This document shows, in pieces, positions 36,762 through 45,708 of a stretch of 64,000 bases of DNA. The stretch is taken from NCBI GenBank assembly GCA_963779805.1, contig CAVZZN010000014.1:124001-188000 (forward strand), written 5' to 3'. Both the position numbers and the translations under genes were made by a program. Below the pieces are notes generated by a model. It was not told where the DNA came from. It made no database searches and was given only the letters and a program-made list of their open reading frames with translations. The DNA is from CAIWHR01 sp963779805 (GTDB lineage: Bacteria > Pseudomonadota > Gammaproteobacteria > Burkholderiales > Casimicrobiaceae). Within the stretch, counting starts at the first letter, position 1. Each line of letters begins with the position of its first letter.

Positions 36762-39507
36762 GTCCAGGCTCGTGTTGGTCGATGGCTCGTCGTACCTGTA
36801 TCGGGCGTTCCACGCGCTGCCCGATCTGCGCACGTCGCAGGGCGAGCCCACGGGCGCATTGCGCGGCGTGCTCGCGATGCTGCGCCGTATGGTACAGGAC
36901 GAGAAACCGGACTATTTCGCCGTCGTCTTCGACGCGCCGGGCAAGACGTTCCGCGACGACTGGTACCCCGAATACAAGGCGCATCGGCCCCCCATGCCCG
37001 ATGCGCTCTCGGCGCAGATCGAGCCCCTGCACCGCTGCGTGCGCGCGGAAGGTTGGCCGCTCCTGATGATCGAGGGCGTCGAGGCGGACGACGTCATCGG
37101 CACCATCGCCTGCATGGCGCGCGAGCGCGGGATCGACGTGACGATCTCGACCGGCGACAAGGATCTCGCGCAACTGGTTCGACCCGGCGTCATGCTCGTC
37201 AACACGATGAGCAACGAGAAGCTCGACGAAGCCGGCGTGATGGCCAAGTTCGGCGTGCGTCCGGACCAGGTGCTCGATCTGCTCGCGTTGACCGGCGATG
37301 CGATCGACAACGTGCCGGGCGTCGACAAGGTCGGCCCCAAGACGGCCGCGAAGTGGCTCGCGCAGTACGGCTCGCTCGATGCCGTCATGGCGCACGCGAA
37401 CGAGATCGGCGGCGTGGTCGGGGAGAACCTGCGCAAGGCGCTCGACTGGCTGCCCCGAGGCAGGCGCCTGCTCACGGTCAAGACCGATTGCGAGCTGCCG
37501 CTCGTCGATCTCGAACCGCTGCGCCTCGCGCAGGCCGATCGGGCGGCGCTGCGGGAGCTGTACACCCGCTACGAATTCAAGACGTGGCTGCGCGATCTCG
37601 CGGCGGTGGCGCAGGGGGAGGATTCCCAAGCCGCCACGGTGGACACGCTCGCGCGCGAGCAACCTGCTGCATCCGTACCGGGAGCCGCGCCCGCTGCGTC
37701 GCCGCGCGCCTACGAGATCGTCGCCGACGAGGACGCGTTCGAGCGCTGGATGCGAAAGATCGCCGGCGCGGATCTCGTCTGCCTCGCGATCGGGACCACC
37801 AGCGACGAGCCGATGGAGGCGCGCATCGTCGGGATCGCGTTCGCGGTCGCGGCAGGCGAGGCGTGCTACGTGCCGCTCGCGCACCGTTACGCCGATGCGC
37901 CCGCGCAGATCCCGCTCGAGCGCGTGCTCGCGCGGCTCGCACCCTGGCTCGCGGACGACGCCGCGCGCAAGGTCGGCCACAACCTCAAGTTCGCCGAGCA
38001 CGTGCTCGCCAATCACGGCCTCGCGCTTCGCGGCGTCGCGCACGACACGCTGCTCGAGTCCTACGTGCTCGAGTCGCACAAGCCGCACGACCTCGACAAT
38101 CTCGCGTGGCGGCACCTCGACGTGAAGCCCGTTGCGTACGCCGACATCGCGGGCAAGGGCGCGGCGCAGATCCCCTTCGACCAGGTGAGCGTGGAACACG
38201 CCCGCGATTACGCCGCGCAGGCGGCGGATCTCGCGCGCGAGCTGCACGGGCGCCTGCATCCGCGCATCGCGGCCGATGCGGGGCTCGCGCGCGTGTACGC
38301 GGACATCGAGATGCCGGTGCGCGAGGTGCTCTATCGCATGGAGCGCCACGGCGTGCTGATCGACAGCGCGCTGCTCGGCGTGCAGGCGAGGGAGCTCGGT
38401 GAACGCATCCTCGCGCTCGAGCAGGAGGCGTACGCCGCCGCCGGCCAGCCGTTCAACCTCGGCTCGCCGAAGCAGCTTTGCACCGTGCTGTTCGAGAAGA
38501 TGCAGCTGCCCGTGCGCAAGAAGACGGCGACGGGCCAGCCATCCACGGACGAGGAGGTGCTGCAGGAGCTCGCCGCCGACTACCCGCTGCCGAAGCTCAT
38601 CCTCGAGCATCGCGCGCTGTGCAAGCTCAAGTCCACGTACGCCGACAAGCTGCCGCAACGCGTGAATCCGCGCACCGGGCGCGTGCACACGACCTACAGC
38701 CAGGCTACGGCGGTGACGGGACGGCTCGCTTCGTCCGAGCCCAACCTGCAGAACATCCCGGTGCGCACCGCGGAAGGACGGCGCATCCGCGAGGCGTTCA
38801 TCGCGCCGCCGGGTCACGTCGTCGTGTCCGCCGACTACTCGCAGATCGAGCTGCGCATCATGGCGCACCTCTCCGAGGATCCCGCGTTGCTGAAGGCGTT
38901 TCGCGAAGGCGCGGACATCCATCGCGCCACCGCGGCCGACATCTTCGGAGTCGCCCCGGAGAACGTCACCGCCGAGCAGCGCCGGTACATCAAGGCCGTG
39001 AACTTCGGCCTCATCTACGGCATGAGCGGCTTCGGTCTCGCCGCCCAGCTCGGCATCGAGCGCGCGGCTGCGCAGCAGTACATCGACCGGTATTTCGCGC
39101 GCTATCCGGGTGTCGCGGCCTACATGCAGCGCACGCGCGAGCTGGCGCGCGCGCAGGGCTATGTCGAGACGGTGTTCGGGCGGCGGCTGTGGCTGCCCGA
39201 CATCAAGGCGGCGAGCGGTCCGCGCCGCGCCGGTGCGGAGCGCGCCGCCATCAACGCGCCCATGCAGGGCACGGCGGCGGATCTCGTGAAGCTCGCGATG
39301 CTCGCGGTCGACGCGTGGCTCGCGGGCGAGCGGCTCGGCACGCGTCTCGTCATGCAGGTGCACGACGAGCTCGTGCTCGAGGTGCCGGAAGGCGAGCTCG
39401 ATCTCGTCCGCGCGGAATTGCCGAAGCGCATGGCCGCTGTCGCGCAGCTGTCCGTGCCGCTCGTGGCCGACGTCGGCTCCGGGCCGAACTGGGAACGCGC
39501 GCACTGA
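36760..39507 (+). CDS. polA: DNA polymerase I
   Basis: The 915-residue enzyme has three domains. The 5'-3' exonuclease comes first (MSRLVLVDGSSYLYRAFHAL, EADDVIGT, STGDKDLAQLV). The 3'-5' exonuclease-like region at about 320-500 (DLVCLAIGTTSDEP, DTLLESYVLESHK) lacks the D-x-E of an active proofreader at its first motif. The polymerase has VVSADYSQIELRIMAHLS, RRYIKAVNFGLIYGMS and VMQVHDELVLEV. It fills gaps and removes RNA primers. The gene is intact. Its start codon overlaps the divergent LOG-family start, so its promoter must lie inside that gene. Confidence 0.96.
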   Translation: MSRLVLVDGSSYLYRAFHALPDLRTSQGEPTGALRGVLAMLRRMVQDEKPDYFAVVFDAPGKTFRDDWYPEYKAHRPPMPDALSAQIEPLHRCVRAEGWPLLMIEGVEADDVIGTIACMARERGIDVTISTGDKDLAQLVRPGVMLVNTMSNEKLDEAGVMAKFGVRPDQVLDLLALTGDAIDNVPGVDKVGPKTAAKWLAQYGSLDAVMAHANEIGGVVGENLRKALDWLPRGRRLLTVKTDCELPLVDLEPLRLAQADRAALRELYTRYEFKTWLRDLAAVAQGEDSQAATVDTLAREQPAASVPGAAPAASPRAYEIVADEDAFERWMRKIAGADLVCLAIGTTSDEPMEARIVGIAFAVAAGEACYVPLAHRYADAPAQIPLERVLARLAPWLADDAARKVGHNLKFAEHVLANHGLALRGVAHDTLLESYVLESHKPHDLDNLAWRHLDVKPVAYADIAGKGAAQIPFDQVSVEHARDYAAQAADLARELHGRLHPRIAADAGLARVYADIEMPVREVLYRMERHGVLIDSALLGVQARELGERILALEQEAYAAAGQPFNLGSPKQLCTVLFEKMQLPVRKKTATGQPSTDEEVLQELAADYPLPKLILEHRALCKLKSTYADKLPQRVNPRTGRVHTTYSQATAVTGRLASSEPNLQNIPVRTAEGRRIREAFIAPPGHVVVSADYSQIELRIMAHLSEDPALLKAFREGADIHRATAADIFGVAPENVTAEQRRYIKAVNFGLIYGMSGFGLAAQLGIERAAAQQYIDRYFARYPGVAAYMQRTRELARAQGYVETVFGRRLWLPDIKAASGPRRAGAERAAINAPMQGTAADLVKLAMLAVDAWLAGERLGTRLVMQVHDELVLEVPEGELDLVRAELPKRMAAVAQLSVPLVADVGSGPNWERAH

Positions 39508-39538
39508 CGGGCGCGTCGCCCGCTACTTCGTCGCCCGC

Positions 39539-39563
39539 TACTCTGAGTAATTACTCTGAGTAA
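39539..39563. repeat. third copy of the TTACTCNGAGTAA paired repeat
   Basis: TACTCTGAGTAA and TTACTCTGAGTAA stand back to back, the first unit lacking its leading T. The copy occupies the 66-bp gap between the convergent polA and BPSS1780-type genes, 31 bp after the polA stop and 10 bp before the other. This is the same position and structure as the two copies near 21.9 kb. Confidence 0.8.
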
Positions 39564-39573
39564 CGGGTGGGGG

Positions 39574-40380
39574 CTACTGGCCGAAAATGTCGCGATAGCT
39601 CGTGTAGACGCTGACCACGAACACCGGCCCGAGCACGAGCCAGCCGAGGCCGAGCGGGATCGTCGCGAGCAGCCCGAGCGCGATGCCGACGAGGCTGTAG
39701 ACGAGCATCGGCGGAACGTTGCGCAGGCTCGCGGTGAAGCTCGCCTTCATCGCCGCGACGGGCTTGTCCCCGCGCAGCGCGATCAGCGGCGGAGCGAACC
39801 AGTACGCCATGATGAGCGGCGTGCCCAGCGCGAGCACGATCAGGAGCGCGAGCAGCGCGACCATGCCCATCGTCGTCAGCGCGGTGAGTCCCATGTTCGA
39901 CGGATCGCTGTTCATGATGGCGGCGAGGCTGCCGATGCCGAACACCGCGGCGCAGATGCCGATCGCGATCAGCCACACGACGAACCAGCCGAGGAGGTAG
40001 AGCACCGCCGCGATGAGCAGCGGCCCGAGGCGCTGGTCGAAGCAGGTGAAGAGGTGCCCGAACCCGACGGGCTCGCCCCGGTCGCCCGCCCGCGCCGCGA
40101 CGAGGAGACCGGCGCCCAGCACCGGATAGAGCATGGTCGATGCGAGCTGCCCGATGACCGGGATCATGGCCAGCACGAACATCAGCACCACGACCAGCAA
40201 CGTCATGCCGATCCACACGAACGGCGCGCGCCGGAAGATGCGCCAGCCGTCGCTCCACCAGGTGACGCCGTGACCGGCCGCAACGGCCCACCCTTCGGGC
40301 GGGGGCGCCGCCGGGGCGCGCTCGGCCGTTGGCGGTGGCAATGGCGCGGCGGGGAACCCGCTCGGCGTTTGGGAATCCAT
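39574..40380 (-). CDS. BPSS1780-family membrane protein with soluble N-terminal extension
   Basis: The 268-residue protein starts with a Pro/Ala-rich cytoplasmic head (MDSQTPSGFPAAPLPPP) and then WWSDGWRIFRRAPFVWIGMT followed by about six membrane segments. It ends VYTSYRDIFGQ, the same C-terminal signature as the protein at 33491. Function is unknown. It converges on polA across the third palindromic repeat and is 78 bp from acrR on the same strand. Confidence 0.8.
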   Translation of the reverse strand: MDSQTPSGFPAAPLPPPTAERAPAAPPPEGWAVAAGHGVTWWSDGWRIFRRAPFVWIGMTLLVVVLMFVLAMIPVIGQLASTMLYPVLGAGLLVAARAGDRGEPVGFGHLFTCFDQRLGPLLIAAVLYLLGWFVVWLIAIGICAAVFGIGSLAAIMNSDPSNMGLTALTTMGMVALLALLIVLALGTPLIMAYWFAPPLIALRGDKPVAAMKASFTASLRNVPPMLVYSLVGIALGLLATIPLGLGWLVLGPVFVVSVYTSYRDIFGQ

Positions 40381-40458
40381 GGTGAGGCGTGGCAGTCGCG
40401 GAGGAAGGCTACGTTAGCACAGCGTTACCCGGCTCCGCGTACCGAGTCCGCGCGCGGG

Positions 40459-41118
40459 TCATGGACGCGCCGACGCGTGCGTGCGTCGTTTCGGTGCGTG
40501 GCCGCGCTTTTGCGCGACATGCGCCGCGATCAGCTCTCCCGCGCGCCGGCGCACGCTCGATCGCGGCCCCATCAGGAGCGCCATGCGCAGCAGGCCCACC
40601 ATGAAGATGCAGCTGTCGAGCGCCGCGAGATCCGGTGCGAGGCCCTCGCGCAGCGCCCCGCTCCGCTGCGCGCTGGCGTACAGGGCCTCGAGCTTGGCGG
40701 CGAGCTCCTGGCAGCGCGCGGCCTGCACCGCGCGCTGCGCGTCGAGCTCGTCGACGTACTCGCACTTGAGGTTGAGGATCTCGAACGTGTCGCGCGTGGG
40801 CGCATCGCGCAGCACGGTGTCGACCAGCGCGCGCATGAAGCGCTCGATCGCCGCGAGCGGGCCGCCCTCGGCGGCGCTCGATGTCAGGAGCGCGAATTCC
40901 GTGCGGTCGAGCAGGGGCACCGAGACCTGCTCGCGCATGGCGTTGAAGAGGGCCGCCTTGTTCGCGAAATGCCAGTAGATCGCACCGCGCGTCACGCCGG
41001 CAGCGCGGGCGATGTGCTCGAGCGACGTGCGCGTCACGCCGCGGCGGGCGAATTCCGACCGCGCCGCGGCCAGGATCCGCTGCCTCGTCTGCTCGGATTC
41101 GTCCTTGGTCCTGCGCAC
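40459..41118 (-). CDS. acrR: TetR/AcrR-family transcriptional repressor of the efflux operon
   Basis: The 219-residue protein has a TetR-type DNA-binding domain: RQRILAAARSEFARRGVTRTSLEHIARAAGVTRGAIYWHFANKAAL, whose recognition helix segment TRGAIYWHF matches AcrR/TtgR closely. The C-terminal ligand domain resembles AcrR. It starts at GTG 41118 and is divergent from acrA. A 24-bp operator with the AcrR consensus lies between them (41171-41194), so it should repress the pump and be released by pump substrates. Confidence 0.92.
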   Translation of the reverse strand: MRRTKDESEQTRQRILAAARSEFARRGVTRTSLEHIARAAGVTRGAIYWHFANKAALFNAMREQVSVPLLDRTEFALLTSSAAEGGPLAAIERFMRALVDTVLRDAPTRDTFEILNLKCEYVDELDAQRAVQAARCQELAAKLEALYASAQRSGALREGLAPDLAALDSCIFMVGLLRMALLMGPRSSVRRRAGELIAAHVAQKRGHAPKRRTHASARP

Positions 41119-41168
41119 GCTTTCGCTCCGGTGCCGCGGCGCGCCAGGCTCGGCCGCCCGGCGCCAAA

Positions 41169-41196
41169 TTTACATACACCTTTGATTGTATATAAT
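41169..41196 (+). promoter_or_regulatory. acrAB promoter with overlapping AcrR operator
   Basis: TTTACA (41169-41174), a 16-bp spacer and a perfect TATAAT (41191-41196) form the acrA promoter. Overlaid on it is an inverted repeat, TACATACA (41171-41178) and TGTATATA (41187-41194), separated by 8 bp. It matches the Escherichia coli AcrR site (TACATACA-8-TGTATGTA) in all but one base. A bound repressor would cover both promoter elements. Confidence 0.85.
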
Positions 41197-41265
41197 GTCG
41201 CGGCTTGCCGCAGTCCCTTCCCCGTCACATCTTCCGCGGGCGGTCCTTCACCGGGCCCCGAAGTC

Positions 41266-42555
41266 ATGAACAAGAGCCTCGCGCGCATGTCCCGTTCCTT
41301 CCCCTTTTGCGGTGTTGCGCCGCGCCTCTTCGCGCTGCTGCTCGTCGCGCTCGCGCTCGGTGCATGCAGCAAGGCCGAGTCGCCGGCGGGCCCGGGCAAG
41401 GCGCCCGCCGGTCAGGCCGGGCCCGGCGCCGGCGCGGCCCCGCCGCCCACACCCGTGCACGTGATCACGATGTCGCCGCAGAACGTGCCCCTCGCCTTCG
41501 AGGCGGTCGGGCAGACGGAAGGCTCGAAGCAGGTGGAGGTACGCGCGCGCGTGTCCGGCATCCTGCTCAAGCGCCTCTTCGTGGAAGGCACGTCGGTGCG
41601 CGCCGGCGCGCCGCTGTTCGAGATCGACCCGGCGCCCTTCGAGCTCGCGCTGCAGCAGGCGCGTGCCGCGCTCGCGCAGGAGCAGGCGCGTGCCGCGCAG
41701 GCGCGGCGCGAGGCCGATCGGCTGAAGCCGCTTGCGGACGAGAAGGCGATCAGCCGCAAGGACTACGACGACGCGGTGTCGAACACGCAGCTCACGAGCG
41801 CGTCGGTGGCGCAGGCGGCCACTCGCGGTGAAGGAAGCCGAGCTCAATCTTTCGTACACGCACGTCACGGCGCCGGTGGGCGGGATCACCGGTCGCGCCG
41901 AGCGCTCCGACGGCAGCCTGATCACGACGGACCAGAACGGCAGCCTGCTCACGACGATCAACCAGGTGAATCCGATCTGGGTGCGCTTCAGCCTGTCCGA
42001 ATCGGATCTCGCGAAGATTCCCGCGGGTCGCGTCGGACGCGCGGCGACCAGCGACGTGCAGCTCGTCCTGGGCGACGGCGCGCGCTATCCGGCGAAGGGG
42101 CGCATCAACTTCACCGCGACCCAGATCGATCCCGAAGCTCGGCACGCAGCAGCTGCGCGCCGAGTTCGCGAATCCGCGCGAGCAGCTCGCTGCCCGGGCA
42201 GTTCGTGCGCGTGCGCATCGTCGCCGGCCAGCAGCAAAACGTGTATCTCGTGCCGCAGACGGCCGTGATGCAAACCGAGAAGGGTCACTTCGTCTTCGTC
42301 GACGATGCGGGCAAGGCGGCCATCCGGCCGGTCGAGACGGGCGAGTGGGCCGGCACCAACTGGATCATCCGCTCCGGCCTCAATGCCGGTGACCGCGTGA
42401 TCGTCGACAACCTGATCAAGCTGCGGCCCGGCGCGCCGATCGTCGTCGCGCCGCCCGCGCCCGGCGCACCGGGCGTGCGCCTGCCGGGTGCGACGCCGCC
42501 GGCGGCTGCGGCGCCGGCGAAGGGCGCGTCCGCGGCTCCTGCAGGAAGCAAGTAA
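41266..42555 (+). CDS. acrA: RND efflux periplasmic adaptor, AcrA/MexA type (three frameshifts)
   Basis: The protein has a lipoprotein signal (FALLLVALALGACSK, lipobox LGAC), a lipoyl/hairpin region (EVRARVSGILLKRLFVEGTSVRAG, LKPLADEKAISRKDYDDAV) and beta-barrel segments (ELNLSYTHVTAPVGGITGRAERSDGSLI, VYLVPQTAVMQTEKGHFVFV). Extra bases near 41820, 42134 and 42189 change frame three times and return to the original frame. It links the AcrB pump to the outer-membrane channel. Its TAA overlaps the acrB ATG by one base. No in-frame stop or loss of motifs accompanies the shifts. Confidence 0.88.
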   Translation: MNKSLARMSRSFPFCGVAPRLFALLLVALALGACSKAESPAGPGKAPAGQAGPGAGAAPPPTPVHVITMSPQNVPLAFEAVGQTEGSKQVEVRARVSGILLKRLFVEGTSVRAGAPLFEIDPAPFELALQQARAALAQEQARAAQARREADRLKPLADEKAISRKDYDDAVSNTQLTSASVAQAATRGEGSRAQSFVHARHGAGGRDHRSRRALRRQPDHDGPERQPAHDDQPGESDLGALQPVRIGSREDSRGSRRTRGDQRRAARPGRRRALSGEGAHQLHRDPDRSRSSARSSCAPSSRIRASSSLPGQFVRVRIVAGQQQNVYLVPQTAVMQTEKGHFVFVDDAGKAAIRPVETGEWAGTNWIIRSGLNAGDRVIVDNLIKLRPGAPIVVAPPAPGAPGVRLPGATPPAAAAPAKGASAAPAGSK

Positions 42556-45500
42556 TGTCGCGCTTCTTCATCGCGCGGCCGATCTTCGCGTCGGTCATCG
42601 CCATCATCTTCGTCATCGCGGGGCTCGTCGCCTCGCGCGTGCTGCCGATCTCGCAGTATCCCGAGATCTCGCCGCCGACGGTCACGATCACCGCGACGTA
42701 CCCCGGCGCGAGCGCCGAGACGCTCGCCCGCACCGTCGCGGCGCCGATCGAGGAGCAGCTCTCCGGCGTCGAGAACCTGTCGTACTTCAGCTCGACGGCG
42801 GCCTCGAACGGCCAGCTCACGATCACGGCCACGTTCGAGATCGGCTCCAATGCGCAGCAGGCGGTGATCGACGTCAACAATCGCATCCAGGTCGCGTTGC
42901 CGCGCCTGCCCGACGAGGTGCGCCGCAACGGCGTCTTCGCGCAGAAGCGCTCGGCCGACATCCTGCTCGTCACCGCGCTCAACTCCGACCGATCCGCGCT
43001 ACGACACGCTCTTCCTCAGCAACTACGCGACCGTCAACCTGCTCGACGAGCTGAAGCGCGTGCCCGGCGTCGCCGATGCGTTCATCTTCGGCGCGCGCGA
43101 CTACTCGATGCGCATCTGGCTGCGGCCCGACAAGATGGCGCAGCTCGGCGTGACGCCGGGCGACGTCGCCAGCGCGATCCGCGCGCAGAACGCGCAGTAC
43201 GCGGCCGGCAAGATCGGCCAGGATCCGGCGCCGCCGGGCCAGTCGCTGGTGTACACGGTGACGACGCGCGGGCGCCTGCTCGAGCCGGAGGAGTTCGGCA
43301 ACATCATCCTGCGGGCGAGCGGACCCGTCCGGCGTGCTGCGGGTGAAGGACGTGGCGACGCGTCGAGCTCGGCGCGCAGAGCTACGAGGCGATCACCTCG
43401 GTCGACGGCAAGCCGACCATCGGCATCGCGGTCTTCCTGCAGTCGGGCGCCAACGCGCTCAACGTCGCCGACGGCGTGCGCGCGCGCATGGAGGAGCTGA
43501 AGGACGGCTTCCCCGAGGGCGTGTCGTACTTCATCCCGTTCGACACGACGCGCTTCGTGCGAGGCGTCGATCCACGAGGTCGATCACCACGCTCGCTCGA
43601 GGCGGCGATGCTCGTGCTGTTGGTGGTGTTCATCTTCCTGCAGAGCTGGCGCGCGACCCTGATCCCGTTCATCGCGGTGCCGGTGTCGCTGATCGGCGCC
43701 TTCGGGGGACTCTATCTGTTCGGCTTCTCCATCAACACCCTGACGCTGTTCGCGATCGTGCTCGCCACCGGCATCGTGGTGGACGACGCCATCGTGGTGC
43801 TGGAGAACGTCGAGCGGCTGATGGCCGAGCGCAAGCTGAGCCCGCGCGAAGCGGCGATCGAGTCGATGCGCGAGGTGACCGGCGCCATCGTCGCCATCGA
43901 GCTCGTGCTCGGGCGCGGTGTTCATCCCGGTCGCGTTCCTCGGCGGCATCGCCGGCAAGCTCTACCAGCAGTTCGCGGTGACGGTGGTCACCGCCGTGAC
44001 GATCTCCGGGATCATCGCCCTCACGCTCACGCCGGCACTGTGCGCGCTGCTGCTCAAGCCCCAGCACGTCGAGCACGGCATCTTCCGCCCGTTCAACCGG
44101 GGCTTCGCCTGGCTGACGCGCCGGTATCAGGGCACGGTCGCCCGCGTGATGCGGCACGCGTTCATTTCGCTGCTCGCGTTCGCGGCGTTGATCGGCGCCG
44201 TGGTGGTGCTGCTGCGCATCGTGCCGACGAGCTTCGTGCCGCCGGAGGACCAGGGCTACATCATCGGCGCGATCATCCTGCCCGACAACGCGACGCTTGC
44301 CCGAACGAATGCATCCGGGCAGGTGATCCAGCGCGCGCTCAACGAGAATCCGGCGGTCGAGCACGTGTTCCTCGTGGCGGGCTTCGACCTGATCGGCGGC
44401 GGCAACAAGACCAACGCCGGCACGATCTTCGTCACGCTGAAGCCGTGGGAGCAGCGCACCGCGAGCTCCGAGGACGTGGTCAAGTACGTGTTCATGAAGG
44501 GCGCCGCGATCACCGACGGCATGGTGCTCGCGTTCAATCCGCCGCCGATCCGCGGCCTCGGCACGGCCGGGGGCTTCGAGGTCTACGTGCAGGATCGCAC
44601 CGGCGGCGATCCGCAGAAGCTCAACGCGGTGCTGCAGCAGTTCATGGGCGAGTTGCGCAAGCGCAGCGACCTCACCGGCATCAACACCTTCTTCCGCCCC
44701 ACCGTGCCGCAGCTGCAGGTCGACGTCGATCGCGAGAAGGCGCTCGCCTCGGGCGTGCCGCTGAACGACGTGTTCGACGCGCTCACGAGCACGATGGGCT
44801 CGCTGTACGTGAACGACTTCAACAAGTTCGGCCGCACCTATCGCGTGCAGATGCAGGCCGATCCCGCGTTCCGTGCGAAGCCGGAGGACATCGGCAACGT
44901 CTACGTCCGTTCGCAGGCGGGCGACATGATTCCGCTCAAGAGCCTGCTGCGCGTGAAGTCGGTCATCGGCCCGGAGCAGCTCGACCGCTACAACGGCTTC
45001 CTTGCCGCGAAGGTGCTCGGCAGCGGCGCGCCCGGCGTGAGCTCGGGCCAGGCGATCGCGGCGGTCGAGCAGGTCGCGGCGGCCACGCTGCCGGCGGGCT
45101 ACTCGATCGCGTGGACCGGGCAGGCCTTCCAGGAAAAGCGCATCGGGGCCGCATCCACGCTCGCGTTCACGTTCGCCCTCATCATGGTGTTCCTGATCCT
45201 CGCGGCGAACTACGAGCGCTGGTCGCTGCCGGTCGCGGTGCTGCTCGCGGTGCCGTTCGGCCTGCTCGGCGCCCTGGTGTTCGTGTGGCTGCGCGGCATG
45301 ACCAACGACATCTACTTCCAGATCGGGCTCGTGGTGCTGATCGGCCTCGCGGCGAAGAACGCGATCCTGATCGTGGAGTTCGCGGCGCAGCAGCAGGCCA
45401 TGGGCAAGCCGCCGGACGAAGCGGCATCCGAAGCGGCGCGCCTGCGCTTCCGGCCCATCATCATGACCTCGCTCGCGTTCGTGCTCGGGGTGACGCCGCT

Positions 45501-45708
45501 CGCCGCCGCAACCGGCGCGGGCGCCGCCGCGCGGCGCTCGATGGGCAGCGGGGTGTTCGGCGGCATGCTCGCGGCGACGTTCGTCGCGACGCTGTTCATC
45601 CCGTTGTTCTACGTGCTGCTGACCCGTTGGCAATGGCGACGCGAGCAGGCGAGGCAAGCGCGCGCGCAGTCGACAGCCGAGCCGCTCACCGAGGGAGGCG
45701 CGTCATGA
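42555..45708 (+). CDS. acrB: RND multidrug efflux transporter, AcrB/MexB type (seven frameshifts)
   Basis: The proton-driven pump has about 1,049 residues when repaired. It begins MSRFFIARPIFASVIAIIFV and carries ISPPTVTITATYPGASAETL, the TM4 proton-relay Asp pair in ATGIVVDDAIVVLENVER, and IGLAAKNAILIVEFA near the end. Extra bases lie near 42990, 43325, 43364, 43562, 43581, 43594 and 43912. The three between 43562 and 43594 fall within 33 bp and together restore the frame. The second half (from 43918) is clean. It overlaps acrA by 1 bp and oprM by 4 bp. Confidence 0.88.
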
